The position numbers and the translations under genes were made by a program. This document shows, piece by piece, positions 35,243 to 45,022 of a stretch of 56,788 nucleotides of DNA; positions within the stretch are counted from its first letter, which is position 1; every line of letters begins with the position of its first letter. The DNA lies in the NCBI GenBank assembly GCA_964478775.1, contig CAYZJC010000007.1, forward strand, positions 1 to 56,788, written 5' to 3'. The notes under the pieces were generated by a model. That model was not told the DNA's origin and did no database searches. It saw nothing but the letters and a program-made list of their open reading frames with translations. Source of the stretch: PNMQ01 sp964478775. Its GTDB lineage: Bacteria > Pseudomonadota > Alphaproteobacteria > Paracaedibacterales > CAIOTO01.

Positions 35243-35468
35243 CGTCTTCTCTACTCAATGTTAACTCTAATCTGCTATCTGTATTTATAGAATGTACCAA
35301 CACATTACCACAATTTAAGTTTTGAGAGAAAGCCATATAGTAAATTAAGCGCAATTAAGGTTCCCAAAAGTTTTGTTATCGCGCACTGCACCTTTTTTTA
35401 AAACATTTAACTATAAATAAATTATTTTGTAATATAGTTTATAAAATGAAGACACAGAAAGAGTTATT

Positions 35469-36065
35469 TTGATTAAAAATTTTACACAAATCAATTTGAA
35501 AGACGATAACAGTTTACGTGGAAAACTCTTAATCGCAATGCCGCAAATGCCATCCCCACCTTATCAACAAACTATTATTCTCATCAAGCACCAGTCAGCA
35601 CAGGAAATTACTGGCGTGATGATTAATCACAAACTAGAGGGGTTAACATTTCATGACCTCTTAACGCAAGTCAACGTCTATATTCCAAAGAATTTCAAAG
35701 ATACCTTTATTTATTATGGTGGGCCGGTTGATATTCGCAAAGGTTTCGTCGTGCACAGTCTCGATTATTGCCTTTTAACCACTGACCGCGTCACAAAAGA
35801 TATTGGCGTAACAGCAAGCCTTGAAGTCTTAAAAGATATTAGCCTTGGAAAAGGACCTGAACAACAGATAATGGTTTTAGGGTTTTGCAAATGGACGCCG
35901 CAACAACTCATGGAAGAAATTGCCCAAAATCATTGGCTGATTACAGACGCCCTACCAACAATGCTCTATGAATTTTCTGTTGAGGCTCGCTGGAAAATGG
36001 GTTACGCACAAATGAATATTGCTTTGGAAGCCATGTCTTTTGAGACAAGCCCCCTTATACAGTGA
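35469..36065 (+). CDS. YqgE/AlgH-family protein (UPF0301)
   Basis: A single-domain protein of about 198 residues with the family start LRGKLLIAMPQMPSPPYQQT, the ALLISHN-like strand ITGVMINHKLEGLTFHDLL, YYGGPVDIRKGFVVHS, and VLGFCKWTPQQLMEEIAQN near residue 140. The function is not established for the family. The start is TTG at 35469, preceded by AGAAAGAG; no ATG gives a complete N-terminus. Confidence 0.92.
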   Translation: MIKNFTQINLKDDNSLRGKLLIAMPQMPSPPYQQTIILIKHQSAQEITGVMINHKLEGLTFHDLLTQVNVYIPKNFKDTFIYYGGPVDIRKGFVVHSLDYCLLTTDRVTKDIGVTASLEVLKDISLGKGPEQQIMVLGFCKWTPQQLMEEIAQNHWLITDALPTMLYEFSVEARWKMGYAQMNIALEAMSFETSPLIQ

Positions 36066-36071
36066 GAATGT

Positions 36072-36599
36072 TTAAGCAACATCAGACATTGCACCTTGCG
36101 AGATGATTAAATAACGAAGGTGTTCGTCAATCATAGATAATGTAGATTCATGCTCGACAGAAGAATCATGTAGCCAATATATTATCCAATACGACAACAG
36201 GGCTGAAAAACTAAGTCGTGCGCACGTTTTTTTTTCAGTCATCAAAACACCAAAAAACTTTGCATATGATATATTTTCGAGCAAGAGTCGTTTAATGCCA
36301 TCGGTAAGTGTTTTATGATGTATGCCCGAAACTTCATATACTTGAGAGGTGAAATTTTGAAATACGGGCAGTAAGCGCACCACCCCACAGGTATGTATTT
36401 TAAGGGAATGTGACCATTGTAAGATTTGTGGTTTATCTGCTTGCATAACATCAAGCAAACTCATTACCAATTGCAATAAACGGTCTTGTTCTAAGTGAGG
36501 ATCAATGCAAGGTAACAGCCCTTCAGGTGGCAACTGTGCTTTCCATTTTGCGATTGTATTATAACAATATAGCGTGATGTCACAAACAATAGATTCCAT
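36072..36599 (-). CDS. Helical protein of unknown function
   Basis: A 175-residue helix-rich protein with three Cys in its N-terminal third (IVCDITLYCY, GLLPCIDP) and aromatic-rich helices at the C-terminal end (SALLSYWIIYWLHDSSVEHE). The overall look resembles the ligand-binding helices of TetR or the COQ9 fold, but no DNA-binding motif is present. It is convergent with the YqgE gene with six bases between the stops. No family is recognised. Confidence 0.6.
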   Translation of the reverse strand: MESIVCDITLYCYNTIAKWKAQLPPEGLLPCIDPHLEQDRLLQLVMSLLDVMQADKPQILQWSHSLKIHTCGVVRLLPVFQNFTSQVYEVSGIHHKTLTDGIKRLLLENISYAKFFGVLMTEKKTCARLSFSALLSYWIIYWLHDSSVEHESTLSMIDEHLRYLIISQGAMSDVA

Positions 36600-36783
36600 A
36601 AATATCTTAAAATGTAAAACAAATCATCATTCTATGATGCCAAATTTTACTGTATAAGTCAAAAAATTAGACAGATTTCTTAAAAGTGTGGGGCAACATA
36701 AAAAAATACCTAAATTAAGATTTGGCTAACGCTTGAGTATTAAAATAAAGAAGGAAAATAAACTTATCGGAAAAAAAGAGAAC

Positions 36784-38757
36784 ATGAAAAAAACAAGAGA
36801 ACATCTTTTAACACACTCAGCCATAGCGCTATTGAGTGTAACATTCTTAAATCTACAAGTAATAGCGAGTGACAATATACCTTCACAAACGCATATTATA
36901 AAGAAAATGGCTGATTTTTTGGCCTCAGTCCCCGATGCTGATGCTGGACAACTAAAGGTCATACAAAACCTTCAACAGTCTAAGGGCGAATGCGCAGGTC
37001 TTTCAAGCTTGTGGTTGCTGAGCAAGAGAATCTCTGATGATGAAAACCCCAATCAAGCACCACGTGATGATATTGCATTTTTTAAAAACGTAGTTCACTT
37101 ATTGATGACTAAAGTGCATAAATCAGGTGAACACACCACAATTGATTCTATGACCCCTCTTGAGAAGGCAGATATTCAACGTTTTATCAGCCACGTTTTA
37201 TATTTTCAAAAATCAGCCCACGACTTTACCAGCAACAATACCATGAATATCGAAAAAGATGGAGTTAATGTAAATTTGGAAAAAGCATATGCATACTTAA
37301 CAGGTAAAAAGCTTGTTGAAATGTTAGCTTTGACACCTTTGTTTTGTAATACAGAAATTTTAAAAGACCGTTTAAAAAAAATGATTAGACCTAAAGTGAT
37401 GATTTCACTTGGAACACAGCCTGTTTCCAGCAATCAAAGTGGAGGACACGCAACTGCCATATACCAATCACAACCTGGTGAAATTACGTATTATGACCCC
37501 AACAATGGTGAAACAGTCTATACGTATAACACTGATGCTGAATATGATGACGTCATGAACAAAATAACAGTAAAGGTATGGAGTTCAACCGAACTTGAGC
37601 CCTCCAACCCCATGGCAGGTATAACAACTGAATCTATGCTTTATCGCGCATTGCCAATTTTTGTATACCGCTTAGAGCGTGATACAAACATAAGTGACTA
37701 TACGCAAGATTTACGCCTTTCATTTGATGAAAAAGAACAATTAATGTCTCAAGCCAACAATAATAGGGTTTCAAACACATTTATAGAAAATTTGAATAAT
37801 GCAGGCGTTCAAACAATTGATTTACAAAAAGAGCTTGAAAGGCAATATGATATTGCCGCTAACAAAGAGAATTTTGTTGAGTGGTTGGGGGGCAAAGTTA
37901 TTGGTCTCGAACTAGGGGGAGAAAAAAAACTACCCTTTTTAAAATCAATCCAAAAGGTGGAGACTTTGCCACTGATGATGGCAATGCTTCATATAATGAC
38001 AAAGAAAGCACGTGGTTTTCGGGTGTATTGGTTCAATGCATTAATGACTGTTAGTGATGATCATCTAACCTATCGTTTAAATGAAGAGGATATGATGACC
38101 GCAGCTGCTAAAATCATGTCTGAAGCACTTCCACGCGCAGGACACATTACCCGTCACATTCGCCCCTTTGATATGCGTGATATTATCAACCCTAACACAG
38201 ACAAAAATCAAAGAAGATCAACAGAAGAAGATAATGAATACCCACAACGTAATTTAGGAGAAAAATATATTAAGAATATTGATGTAAATAGTATCTCTTC
38301 ATCAGCAATTGGGTTTGCGTTGCGTTCAAATTACAGCAAGCTTATGCAATACCTGCTCAATGATATAGGTTATTTTCGATGCGATAGCGACAGTACAGGT
38401 TATTTTATGCAACAATCTATAAAGGAGATGGAAAATGCTATCTTTGATTTCAGTGATGCCTTAACAGTCTTACTAAGCCCAGGTATAAACAAGCTATCAC
38501 AACCCGGTTTATTTTGGATTGCAGCCTCCATTAAAGAGGTTTTACGACAAAAAGCACAATTACCAACACGCCTTGCAGCCCGAAACCAAACAGATTTAAA
38601 CTTAAAATTAGAGCAATTAAACCGTATGGAATATGTATTAAATGACGCACTTGAAAGAAGACTATTGGCAGGAGAAACATTCACAGAGACTGAAACTGAA
38701 TTGCTACGCCCATTGTCATTTATTCATATTGAATCACATTCTAAACAAGTCTCATAG
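36784..38757 (+). CDS. Exported C58/YopT-like cysteine protease candidate
   Basis: ATG at 36784 gives a clean signal peptide (KKTREHLLTHSAIALLSVTF, cleavage near residue 29) behind AAAGAGA; a TTG at 36733 would add 17 charged residues. The protein has 657 residues. Residues 60-250 carry a papain-like triad pattern: Cys70 in KGECAGLSS, His222 in SGGHATAIY and Asp238 in YYDPNNGE. The His-Asp distance of 16 equals that of YopT (His258, Asp274), and the motif styles match the C58 family. The remaining 400 residues show no known domain. It may cleave a host or envelope target; activity is inferred from the triad only. Confidence 0.7.
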   Translation: MKKTREHLLTHSAIALLSVTFLNLQVIASDNIPSQTHIIKKMADFLASVPDADAGQLKVIQNLQQSKGECAGLSSLWLLSKRISDDENPNQAPRDDIAFFKNVVHLLMTKVHKSGEHTTIDSMTPLEKADIQRFISHVLYFQKSAHDFTSNNTMNIEKDGVNVNLEKAYAYLTGKKLVEMLALTPLFCNTEILKDRLKKMIRPKVMISLGTQPVSSNQSGGHATAIYQSQPGEITYYDPNNGETVYTYNTDAEYDDVMNKITVKVWSSTELEPSNPMAGITTESMLYRALPIFVYRLERDTNISDYTQDLRLSFDEKEQLMSQANNNRVSNTFIENLNNAGVQTIDLQKELERQYDIAANKENFVEWLGGKVIGLELGGEKKLPFLKSIQKVETLPLMMAMLHIMTKKARGFRVYWFNALMTVSDDHLTYRLNEEDMMTAAAKIMSEALPRAGHITRHIRPFDMRDIINPNTDKNQRRSTEEDNEYPQRNLGEKYIKNIDVNSISSSAIGFALRSNYSKLMQYLLNDIGYFRCDSDSTGYFMQQSIKEMENAIFDFSDALTVLLSPGINKLSQPGLFWIAASIKEVLRQKAQLPTRLAARNQTDLNLKLEQLNRMEYVLNDALERRLLAGETFTETETELLRPLSFIHIESHSKQVS

Positions 38758-38815
38758 AGCACAAGCAGATCTTGTCCATTCTTATGACTTATGGTGTATA
38801 TGATTAAAAGTTAAA

Positions 38816-38839
38816 AAAGAAGGTCTAAGGACCTTCTTT
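38816..38839. terminator. Bidirectional terminator between two exported-protein genes
   Basis: AAAGAAGGTC and GACCTTCTTT form a perfect 10-bp stem with a TAAG loop. On the minus strand a TTTTTT run follows. It ends the convergent genes at 38757 and 38903. Confidence 0.8.
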
Positions 38840-38902
38840 AATCCATTTGTACTATCTTTTTATCCACGTCCATTCGAAGAAGAATGATGTGAACAAATCA
38901 TA

Positions 38903-39358
38903 CTATCTGCACAAAGCGATAACCCATTTACGAGTCGCTTTAATTGCAAAGGAAATATTCTTAGTTATGAATGATTGAACGTTTTGTAAATATGCGTAAA
39001 TTGAAAAAGCTTTTTTCTCAGTATGATTTTTCATGGCTTCAATTTCCTCTTGAACAGATTCAAGGGAATGCGTTGAGTCTGAGCGATCAATACCCATTTT
39101 TTCAAAAGCTTCTTTTTCATCAATAGGGGTTGCTGCACACGCCAAAAATGAACTTGATAAAGCATCTTGATGAGATACATTTGTATCACCAGAACAGTCA
39201 AAGTCAAGATCATCAGTAACCAAATTAGCAGAAAATTTTACAAGTGGTTGACTAACTATTAACATATTAGAATCAGCACTCGTGCTTACATCAGGTGCCG
39301 CGTGCGCATTTACCATAAAAAATGGTGATAACATAGCAAATAAGATTCGAGAGTTCAT
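38903..39358 (-). CDS. Small exported protein of unknown function
   Basis: ATG at 39358 is chosen because AAGGAAATAAA precedes it and because it starts a signal peptide (NSRILFAMLSPFFMVNAHA, cleavage near residue 20). The mature part is about 130 residues, Ser-rich and acidic with two Cys (DFDCSGD, FLACAATP), and ends with a helical basic tail (IKATRKWVIALCR). It is next to two other exported orphan genes, suggesting a lineage-specific envelope or effector cluster. No family is recognised. Confidence 0.6.
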   Translation of the reverse strand: MNSRILFAMLSPFFMVNAHAAPDVSTSADSNMLIVSQPLVKFSANLVTDDLDFDCSGDTNVSHQDALSSSFLACAATPIDEKEAFEKMGIDRSDSTHSLESVQEEIEAMKNHTEKKAFSIYAYLQNVQSFITKNISFAIKATRKWVIALCR

Positions 39359-39460
39359 TTTTATTTCCTTTTTTAAATTGATCTTAAAACAATTAATATT
39401 AACCACTTTTTTATTTTGCTTAATTCATTAAGATTTTGTTAACTTCTTTATAGCACACAA

Positions 39461-42061
39461 TCATTTATATTTCAACAGATTTTTGTGTTCTTCTACTTTC
39501 GCAAGCACAGATCTCCATGAATAGAGAATGTTATTATCTTCATCTACAGACAATGCTTTATAATAAAGAACTTCTTCTTGTGAAATACAAAGGTCTTTTG
39601 GTTCAATGACAACAGTTAAGCTTGCGCCTTGTGCTCTATGCACTGGGCTAAAGCATGCACCCGTAAGCTCATACTTTGATTTATAGTTTTGCAAAAATTG
39701 CCAAACCCAATCAGCATCATGAAAGTTTTCATAAAAGGCTGCTTTGTCATGCTCATATAAAGCTATAAAAGACAAAGTTGCCAAGTCAGAAACCTTATTG
39801 AAGTAGTCTTTAAGGGGCTGCACATCCTCCTCACTAGGGTCTACAATCTGGTTTTCGGCAGCTGTAAACCTATTTAAAAGTGCAATTCTATTGTGAGGAA
39901 CATAACGCATATTCATAACCTGCTTATCTGAAAAAGACTGTCTAACACGGTTATACATAATAACCTTAAGATTTTCTGCATCTCTTTCAGCAGCAGTTGA
40001 GGGTGGACTTTCCTTTAAATGACTTTGCATCCTGCGAAATTGACTTTGCAAATCAGCTTTGAGTGGTCTATTTCCTTTCACCGCTTGATCAATCTCCCGC
40101 ACTTCTATTGACATATTAGCAATGACAAAATCGTCCTCAATAACATCATCAACCTTATCCATCAGCAAATAATGATTGATATTATCTTCTAAGCTGCATG
40201 CCTCTTCGACATTTAAATAACAGTTAGCCAGTATGAGTTGTGTGAGCGCATCTTTGATAAAAGCTTTTGTTTGTTTGATTTCAACTTCTTTTCTTTTTTG
40301 GATGTTTTGATTGGTTACAAAGTCTTGCATTGTGCCAAAATAACCTAAACTTTCAAGCTGTTCATAATTAAGACGTGCGATTCTTTTCAGTTCACTTTTT
40401 GTTTTACCATGCATAATAAAGCGTTTTGCGAAATTGTCAACCTGACGAGAATGTATGGCATAAAAAGCTTCGTCTTCTTTCGTATTAATAGCCTCAAGTA
40501 TGGCATTAAAATAGCTTTCAACATCACCATTATATTTTTTTAGATCATCACACATTTTTTTTCTAAAAATAGTTTTTTGACTTTCTACTTCCAATAATGA
40601 AATGTCATTATGCTTGAAAAACAAAGCGTTACAAATATGGCACTGATCTACAACAATAAAATTAAAAATATTATTTTTAAATTGGCGTAAAATAATATCA
40701 TTATCATTTTCAAATAGAGCGTTTAGTGTGGACTCTGTTGTTCTTGCATGCTCACGCAATTGGCGATCACGCTCAGTTAGTAATAAATTTGATGCTAAAT
40801 AATCAGCGAAGTTTGGGTAAGCGTTATATAACCTCAACAAAAAAACATCCGCACTGTGTTTTAAGAATGCAAAAAGGTTCAAGGGATCACCTTCAATTCT
40901 CAGCAAACCAAGTTCACGCTGAAAAGCTGGATGCGCCATGACTTCATCTAAGCATCTTTTCTCACCTATTGTAAGATCTGCCCCCTTTACAAGCAGTCTT
41001 TGTAATTTCGCGTTTCCAATTTCACGTAAAGCTATTTGGGCATTTGCATTGTCTGCGTTAATTGAGGGTGAAAATAACAATGTTAAAGCATCGTTATCTA
41101 AATTTTCCACCTGACTTATAGCTTGGTCATAATGCGTTTTTGACCATGGACGAATCTGAGAAAACAAAGAGGTTAATGCGGCAGGGTTTTCAAATATTTC
41201 AAACATATTGAACATATAATGCAGCACCATATACTGTGAAAACTCCCAGCAAAACGACATAGCTAGGTTGTGTGAATGGCTTTGCGTTGCAAAGAATGCG
41301 CTGCAGTTATAAGAGATGTTATAAAGAAGAACAAGAGGTGTAAAACAATATGAAAGTGCTGTTTTTCCTATTTGAAATAGTATAAATAATGAAAATGCCC
41401 CGACATATGTATGACGCCAGCCATTAAGCGTTTTGAACCCAGCACTCAAGGCAGCTGCATTTAATTCAATAAGGCAATTAATCGTTTCTGAAAAATTGAG
41501 TGTCAAGATGTGCTTGCCAACCTTAAAGGTAAACAATGAACTCTGATAAATAGCTTTTGCTGCCTTTTCAAAAAGTTCAATCTGGCTTTGGGCTGCGCAT
41601 GTCTCAAAGGCATCCCCTTGCCCATCTTTTAAATACCATGGAGTGTTATCTTCAACCACTTCCCATAGCTGTGTTGCCAATTCATCATGAATGATAGGCG
41701 CGTGCTTTAAAGTCAACTCCTGCATCTCAAACAGTCTATTACCATCAGCATTTAAGATATCAACACCATTGAACTGCTCTGCTAAGGGCATATCCTGATC
41801 GCTGCTTTGTTTGCATTCATCATTGTCGTGATTGTTTGGGTTAACAGCATCTGAACTTTCTTGCGCCCAGCCAGGTAACGTTGTGTCAGATGTCATATCA
41901 CTCATCGCATATATGCGCAGTGGTACCATTACCATACAGACCAAAATCCCGCTGATTAGATTTCTATTTATAAAGCGAACAACAGCAGGCCAAGGCACGA
42001 ACCTTTTCGTGCACACAACAGAAATAAAGACATATAAGTTTTTTATCATTGATAGAATCAT
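39461..42061 (-). CDS. Large membrane-anchored orphan protein
   Basis: An 866-residue protein with an uncleaved or late-cleaved N-terminal hydrophobic run (NLISGILVCMVMVPLRIYAM, about residues 34-53) and a second hydrophobic region near 215-250 (GAFSLFILFQIGKTALSYCF, then PLVLLYNISYNC). The rest is long and helical, with charged repeats such as QAVKGNRPLKADLQSQFRRM and an acidic C-terminal third. No known domain is recognised and no enzymatic motif stands out. It faces the same direction as the small exported protein at 38903. Confidence 0.65.
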   Translation of the reverse strand: MILSMIKNLYVFISVVCTKRFVPWPAVVRFINRNLISGILVCMVMVPLRIYAMSDMTSDTTLPGWAQESSDAVNPNNHDNDECKQSSDQDMPLAEQFNGVDILNADGNRLFEMQELTLKHAPIIHDELATQLWEVVEDNTPWYLKDGQGDAFETCAAQSQIELFEKAAKAIYQSSLFTFKVGKHILTLNFSETINCLIELNAAALSAGFKTLNGWRHTYVGAFSLFILFQIGKTALSYCFTPLVLLYNISYNCSAFFATQSHSHNLAMSFCWEFSQYMVLHYMFNMFEIFENPAALTSLFSQIRPWSKTHYDQAISQVENLDNDALTLLFSPSINADNANAQIALREIGNAKLQRLLVKGADLTIGEKRCLDEVMAHPAFQRELGLLRIEGDPLNLFAFLKHSADVFLLRLYNAYPNFADYLASNLLLTERDRQLREHARTTESTLNALFENDNDIILRQFKNNIFNFIVVDQCHICNALFFKHNDISLLEVESQKTIFRKKMCDDLKKYNGDVESYFNAILEAINTKEDEAFYAIHSRQVDNFAKRFIMHGKTKSELKRIARLNYEQLESLGYFGTMQDFVTNQNIQKRKEVEIKQTKAFIKDALTQLILANCYLNVEEACSLEDNINHYLLMDKVDDVIEDDFVIANMSIEVREIDQAVKGNRPLKADLQSQFRRMQSHLKESPPSTAAERDAENLKVIMYNRVRQSFSDKQVMNMRYVPHNRIALLNRFTAAENQIVDPSEEDVQPLKDYFNKVSDLATLSFIALYEHDKAAFYENFHDADWVWQFLQNYKSKYELTGACFSPVHRAQGASLTVVIEPKDLCISQEEVLYYKALSVDEDNNILYSWRSVLAKVEEHKNLLKYK

Positions 42062-42215
42062 TCATGAAAATTTATAAATACCACTCCCCATAAGATAAGT
42101 ACTAAATAAAAGCAATTCAAGTTTTTATTTGATTTTCAAAAAAAAATATATATAAATTTTTAAGTAGTTTGTTTTGATCTTACACCTTCACTAATTGAAA
42201 GATTACAAGCTTTCG

Positions 42216-43385
42216 TCAGATGGCTTGAGGCAACCAGGGGAAATCTCCCTCGTACGCAATCTCATAACGTGTTATTGGGCCAGAGCCAGGTAATTTGTAT
42301 AAGCAACCTTTTTCTAATAAGTCACCTAAATCACGTGTCGCAGTTGCTTTAGAACAGCCGGTAATGCTCATGTATTTTTTAGCATTAATGCCACCTTCAA
42401 AGCCTAAAGGGCCTTCTTTTTGCATGCGCAGTAACACTTTTTCTTGGCGGGCAGAAACTTGGCCTTGGTATTTTTTCCAAAATTTTGCTTTTTGCAACAC
42501 AAAGCGCACAATATCTTGTGATGCATGTTGTGCCTTAAAAATCAGGCCAACAAAAAAATGTATCCAGCGGGTAATATCAACAGAATGTCCACTATTTATT
42601 TGTAAATTTTTATAATATTCTTTTCTGTTGCGCAAAATAATATCTGAAACAGAATATAAAACGGGTGCCCCTAAATCTTGCGACAAGGCTTTTTCAACAA
42701 TCGCACGACCTATTCTACCATTACCATCAACAAAAGGGTGGATACTTTCAAAATAAAGGTGAGCTATCGCTGCACGTACAGGGCCACATAAGTAAAATGG
42801 TTGCTGAGCTTGTGGGAGTTGTGGGGCTGTTTGATTAAACCAATCAATAAACTGTTGCATTTCATAAGCAACTTGAGCGGATGGAGGGGCTTCAAAATAA
42901 ATTCTTTCATGCCCTATGGGGCCTGATACAATTTGCATAGGTTCATGGGTTTGGCGCCACATGCCAATTTCACTCTCTTCAACTTCGCTATGACTCATCA
43001 CCATTGTGTGCCATTCACATAATTTTTCTTTCGTCAAAGGTTCTTTAAATGTTTGTCTAACATCCAGCATGAGTTGTGCGACACCACTTGCACGCCGATC
43101 ATGCACAACCTGCTTTGCATGAACCAATCCCAAGTTACAGCGAATGGATGATCTCACATCTTCTTGATCTAATATTTCCCCTTCAATGGCAGATGTGTTG
43201 ATGGCTTCCAACACCATAATGTCAATCATTGCATCAGACATCGTCTGCTGAGATAAATGATGAATAGCACCACTTAAAAATGTGGTTTCTTTTATGTAGG
43301 CATATAGCATATCTTGACATGCGCTTATATCGTATTCGAAATTTGGCCACATGGGGTGCTGCCAGTTATAGCGGTTATTCTCCAT
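42216..43385 (-). CDS. Class II Fic protein with C-terminal winged helix
   Basis: Transfers AMP (usually) from ATP to target hydroxyls. The Fic motif HPFVDGNGRIGR is complete, with the catalytic His at about 216. The inhibitory helix TSAIEGE (residues 64-70, matching [ST]xxxE[GN]) lies N-terminal, so this is class II and self-inhibited. The N-terminal 60 residues (RYNWQHPMWPNFEYD) match the DUF4172-type extension. The C-terminal 80 residues form a winged helix (EGGINAKKYMSITGCSKATA, TRDLGDLLEKGCLYKL). ATG at 43385 follows GGAAAGAGAG; earlier starts at 43427 and 43409 lie in the operator. An operator-like repeat array directly precedes it. Confidence 0.93.
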   Translation of the reverse strand: MENNRYNWQHPMWPNFEYDISACQDMLYAYIKETTFLSGAIHHLSQQTMSDAMIDIMVLEAINTSAIEGEILDQEDVRSSIRCNLGLVHAKQVVHDRRASGVAQLMLDVRQTFKEPLTKEKLCEWHTMVMSHSEVEESEIGMWRQTHEPMQIVSGPIGHERIYFEAPPSAQVAYEMQQFIDWFNQTAPQLPQAQQPFYLCGPVRAAIAHLYFESIHPFVDGNGRIGRAIVEKALSQDLGAPVLYSVSDIILRNRKEYYKNLQINSGHSVDITRWIHFFVGLIFKAQHASQDIVRFVLQKAKFWKKYQGQVSARQEKVLLRMQKEGPLGFEGGINAKKYMSITGCSKATATRDLGDLLEKGCLYKLPGSGPITRYEIAYEGDFPWLPQAI

Positions 43386-43408
43386 ACACTCTCTTTCCAT
43401 TCCCCTCA

Positions 43409-43481
43409 TGAGCCGATTATAACACACAATTGGCTCAAGATTATGTTTTTTTTGAGCCGATTAAGAGATCTAAACGGCTCA
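43409..43481. promoter_or_regulatory. Operator array upstream of the Fic gene
   Basis: Four half-sites of TGAGCC type alternate in orientation at 43409, 43432, 43453 and 43475: TGAGCCGATTATAAC...TTGGCTCA, then TGAGCCGATTAAG...AACGGCTCA. Centre-to-centre distances are about 21-23 bases, two helical turns. A TATAAT -10 box for the leftward fic gene lies within the first half-site (43415-43420), with no good -35. Binding would block transcription; the winged helix of the Fic protein is the obvious candidate regulator. Confidence 0.75.
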
Positions 43482-43689
43482 CGTTACTCTTTTTGATGAT
43501 TATTTGTACAGCAAAGCCATGTTTATAATTGTACTTACACCCCATTGCAGTCATATACAGCCCGTGATATTGTTATACATATCAAAGGGAGTTCTCTACA
43601 CTTTATTTTTAGAAGGTCGGATACACATTACTACGTCACCTAAAAGCAAAGCGTTGAGACCTTTTTAAAGTCGTCACCATGGAAATTTT

Positions 43690-44907
43690 ATGTCATATAT
43701 CTACTCAGCCTTTGCCAAAATGGCAGCCCTACTGTTACTTGTTTTCATTTCAATGGGTGTTTTGCATACCCTCATGTATGCCATTGTTATGCACAATATT
43801 TGGCTCAATAGCATTATTTTTTCTGTTATCTTAATTGGTATCATCATTAGCTTTAAACATCTGTTCCATATCATGAGGGAACAACAATGGCTTCTTGCAC
43901 TTGAACAAGAAGGGGAAAATGACAGTAGACCACATCAACATAAACCAGCCCAGAAGCACTCACATTCCTTTGATCCATTTTTCAACAGAAAACATATTAA
44001 TATACTCGCCCCCTTTGCAAATATTTTAGAAAATGATTCTTTTCCCTCATCAATTTCATGGCTGAATGCGAAATCTATCTTGTCTACCATTGATACACGC
44101 TTACAAGAAGGGCGTGAAGTCACCCGCTATTGTATTGGCTTACTTATTTTCTTAGGTCTGCTTGGTACCTTTTGGGGGTTGTCTCAAACTGTTATAGGAA
44201 TTTCTGGGGTAATTTCAGGCCTTGACATGAATGGTGCAGATGTCAAACAAGCCTTTCAAACATTAAAGTCTGGGCTCAATTCTCCCCTTAAAGGAATGGG
44301 GACAGCCTTTAGTTGTTCTATGTTTGGTTTAGCAGGTTCACTTATTTTAGGGTTCTTGGATCTTCAAGTTTCACGGGCCTGCACCATATTTCATAACCAA
44401 ATTGAAGACCGCCTTTCAACACTTACAAAATTTTCAAGTTTTTCAGCCTACCACATGGATTCCTCTTCAAGTGGGCAAGCTCCCTCGTCAGCCTATAGTT
44501 TAACCCTGCTGGAACAAACCATAGAAGGCATGTCAGCATTACAAGAATTATTAAAGAAAAGTGAAGACTCGCGCGTTACAATGATGAAATCTGTACAGTT
44601 GTTTTCTGAAAAATTAAGTGAGATGAGTGAATATATGATGGCGCATCAAGGTTTTTCACAACGCCTTGCGCAGCATCAAGTTGAACTTCAAGAAATTTTA
44701 ATTGCGATGTCTAAAGACGGTAGCCGTGGCAGATTTGAAGAGATCGTCAAAGCGCATATCAGAAGCATTGATGCAACTGTTTCAAAAATTTTAGAAGATG
44801 GGATTGAGGGTAGAGCCAAATCCACTCATGAATTAAGACAAGAAATTCGCATGATCAGTAAAACCTTAAACACAATCGCAAGCGAGCAAGATTTTAGTCA
44901 GGGGTAA
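43690..44907 (+). CDS. Orphan MotA/TolQ/ExbB-type proton-channel protein
   Basis: A 405-residue inner-membrane protein with four hydrophobic segments: about residues 8-30, 36-55, 150-170 and 205-225. The family signature lies in the last two: LLGTFWGLSQTVIGISG and GMGTAFSCSMFGLAGSLILG. A helical cytoplasmic tail of about 180 residues follows. Proteins of this shape normally pair with a MotB/ExbD/OmpA-like partner directly downstream; here only a truncated ABC gene follows. Zorya ZorA is another long-tailed MotA relative, but no ZorB, C or D is present. The role is therefore open. Confidence 0.8.
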   Translation: MSYIYSAFAKMAALLLLVFISMGVLHTLMYAIVMHNIWLNSIIFSVILIGIIISFKHLFHIMREQQWLLALEQEGENDSRPHQHKPAQKHSHSFDPFFNRKHINILAPFANILENDSFPSSISWLNAKSILSTIDTRLQEGREVTRYCIGLLIFLGLLGTFWGLSQTVIGISGVISGLDMNGADVKQAFQTLKSGLNSPLKGMGTAFSCSMFGLAGSLILGFLDLQVSRACTIFHNQIEDRLSTLTKFSSFSAYHMDSSSSGQAPSSAYSLTLLEQTIEGMSALQELLKKSEDSRVTMMKSVQLFSEKLSEMSEYMMAHQGFSQRLAQHQVELQEILIAMSKDGSRGRFEEIVKAHIRSIDATVSKILEDGIEGRAKSTHELRQEIRMISKTLNTIASEQDFSQG

Positions 44908-45022
44908 AAAGTGAAGTTGTAAATTTTCTTGTCATAATGACTGGATTTTCATAGCATAGATATATTTGAAATAAAATATTAAAATGTTTATAAACATAAA
45001 TTAATTTTGCAGGGGTGAACTT

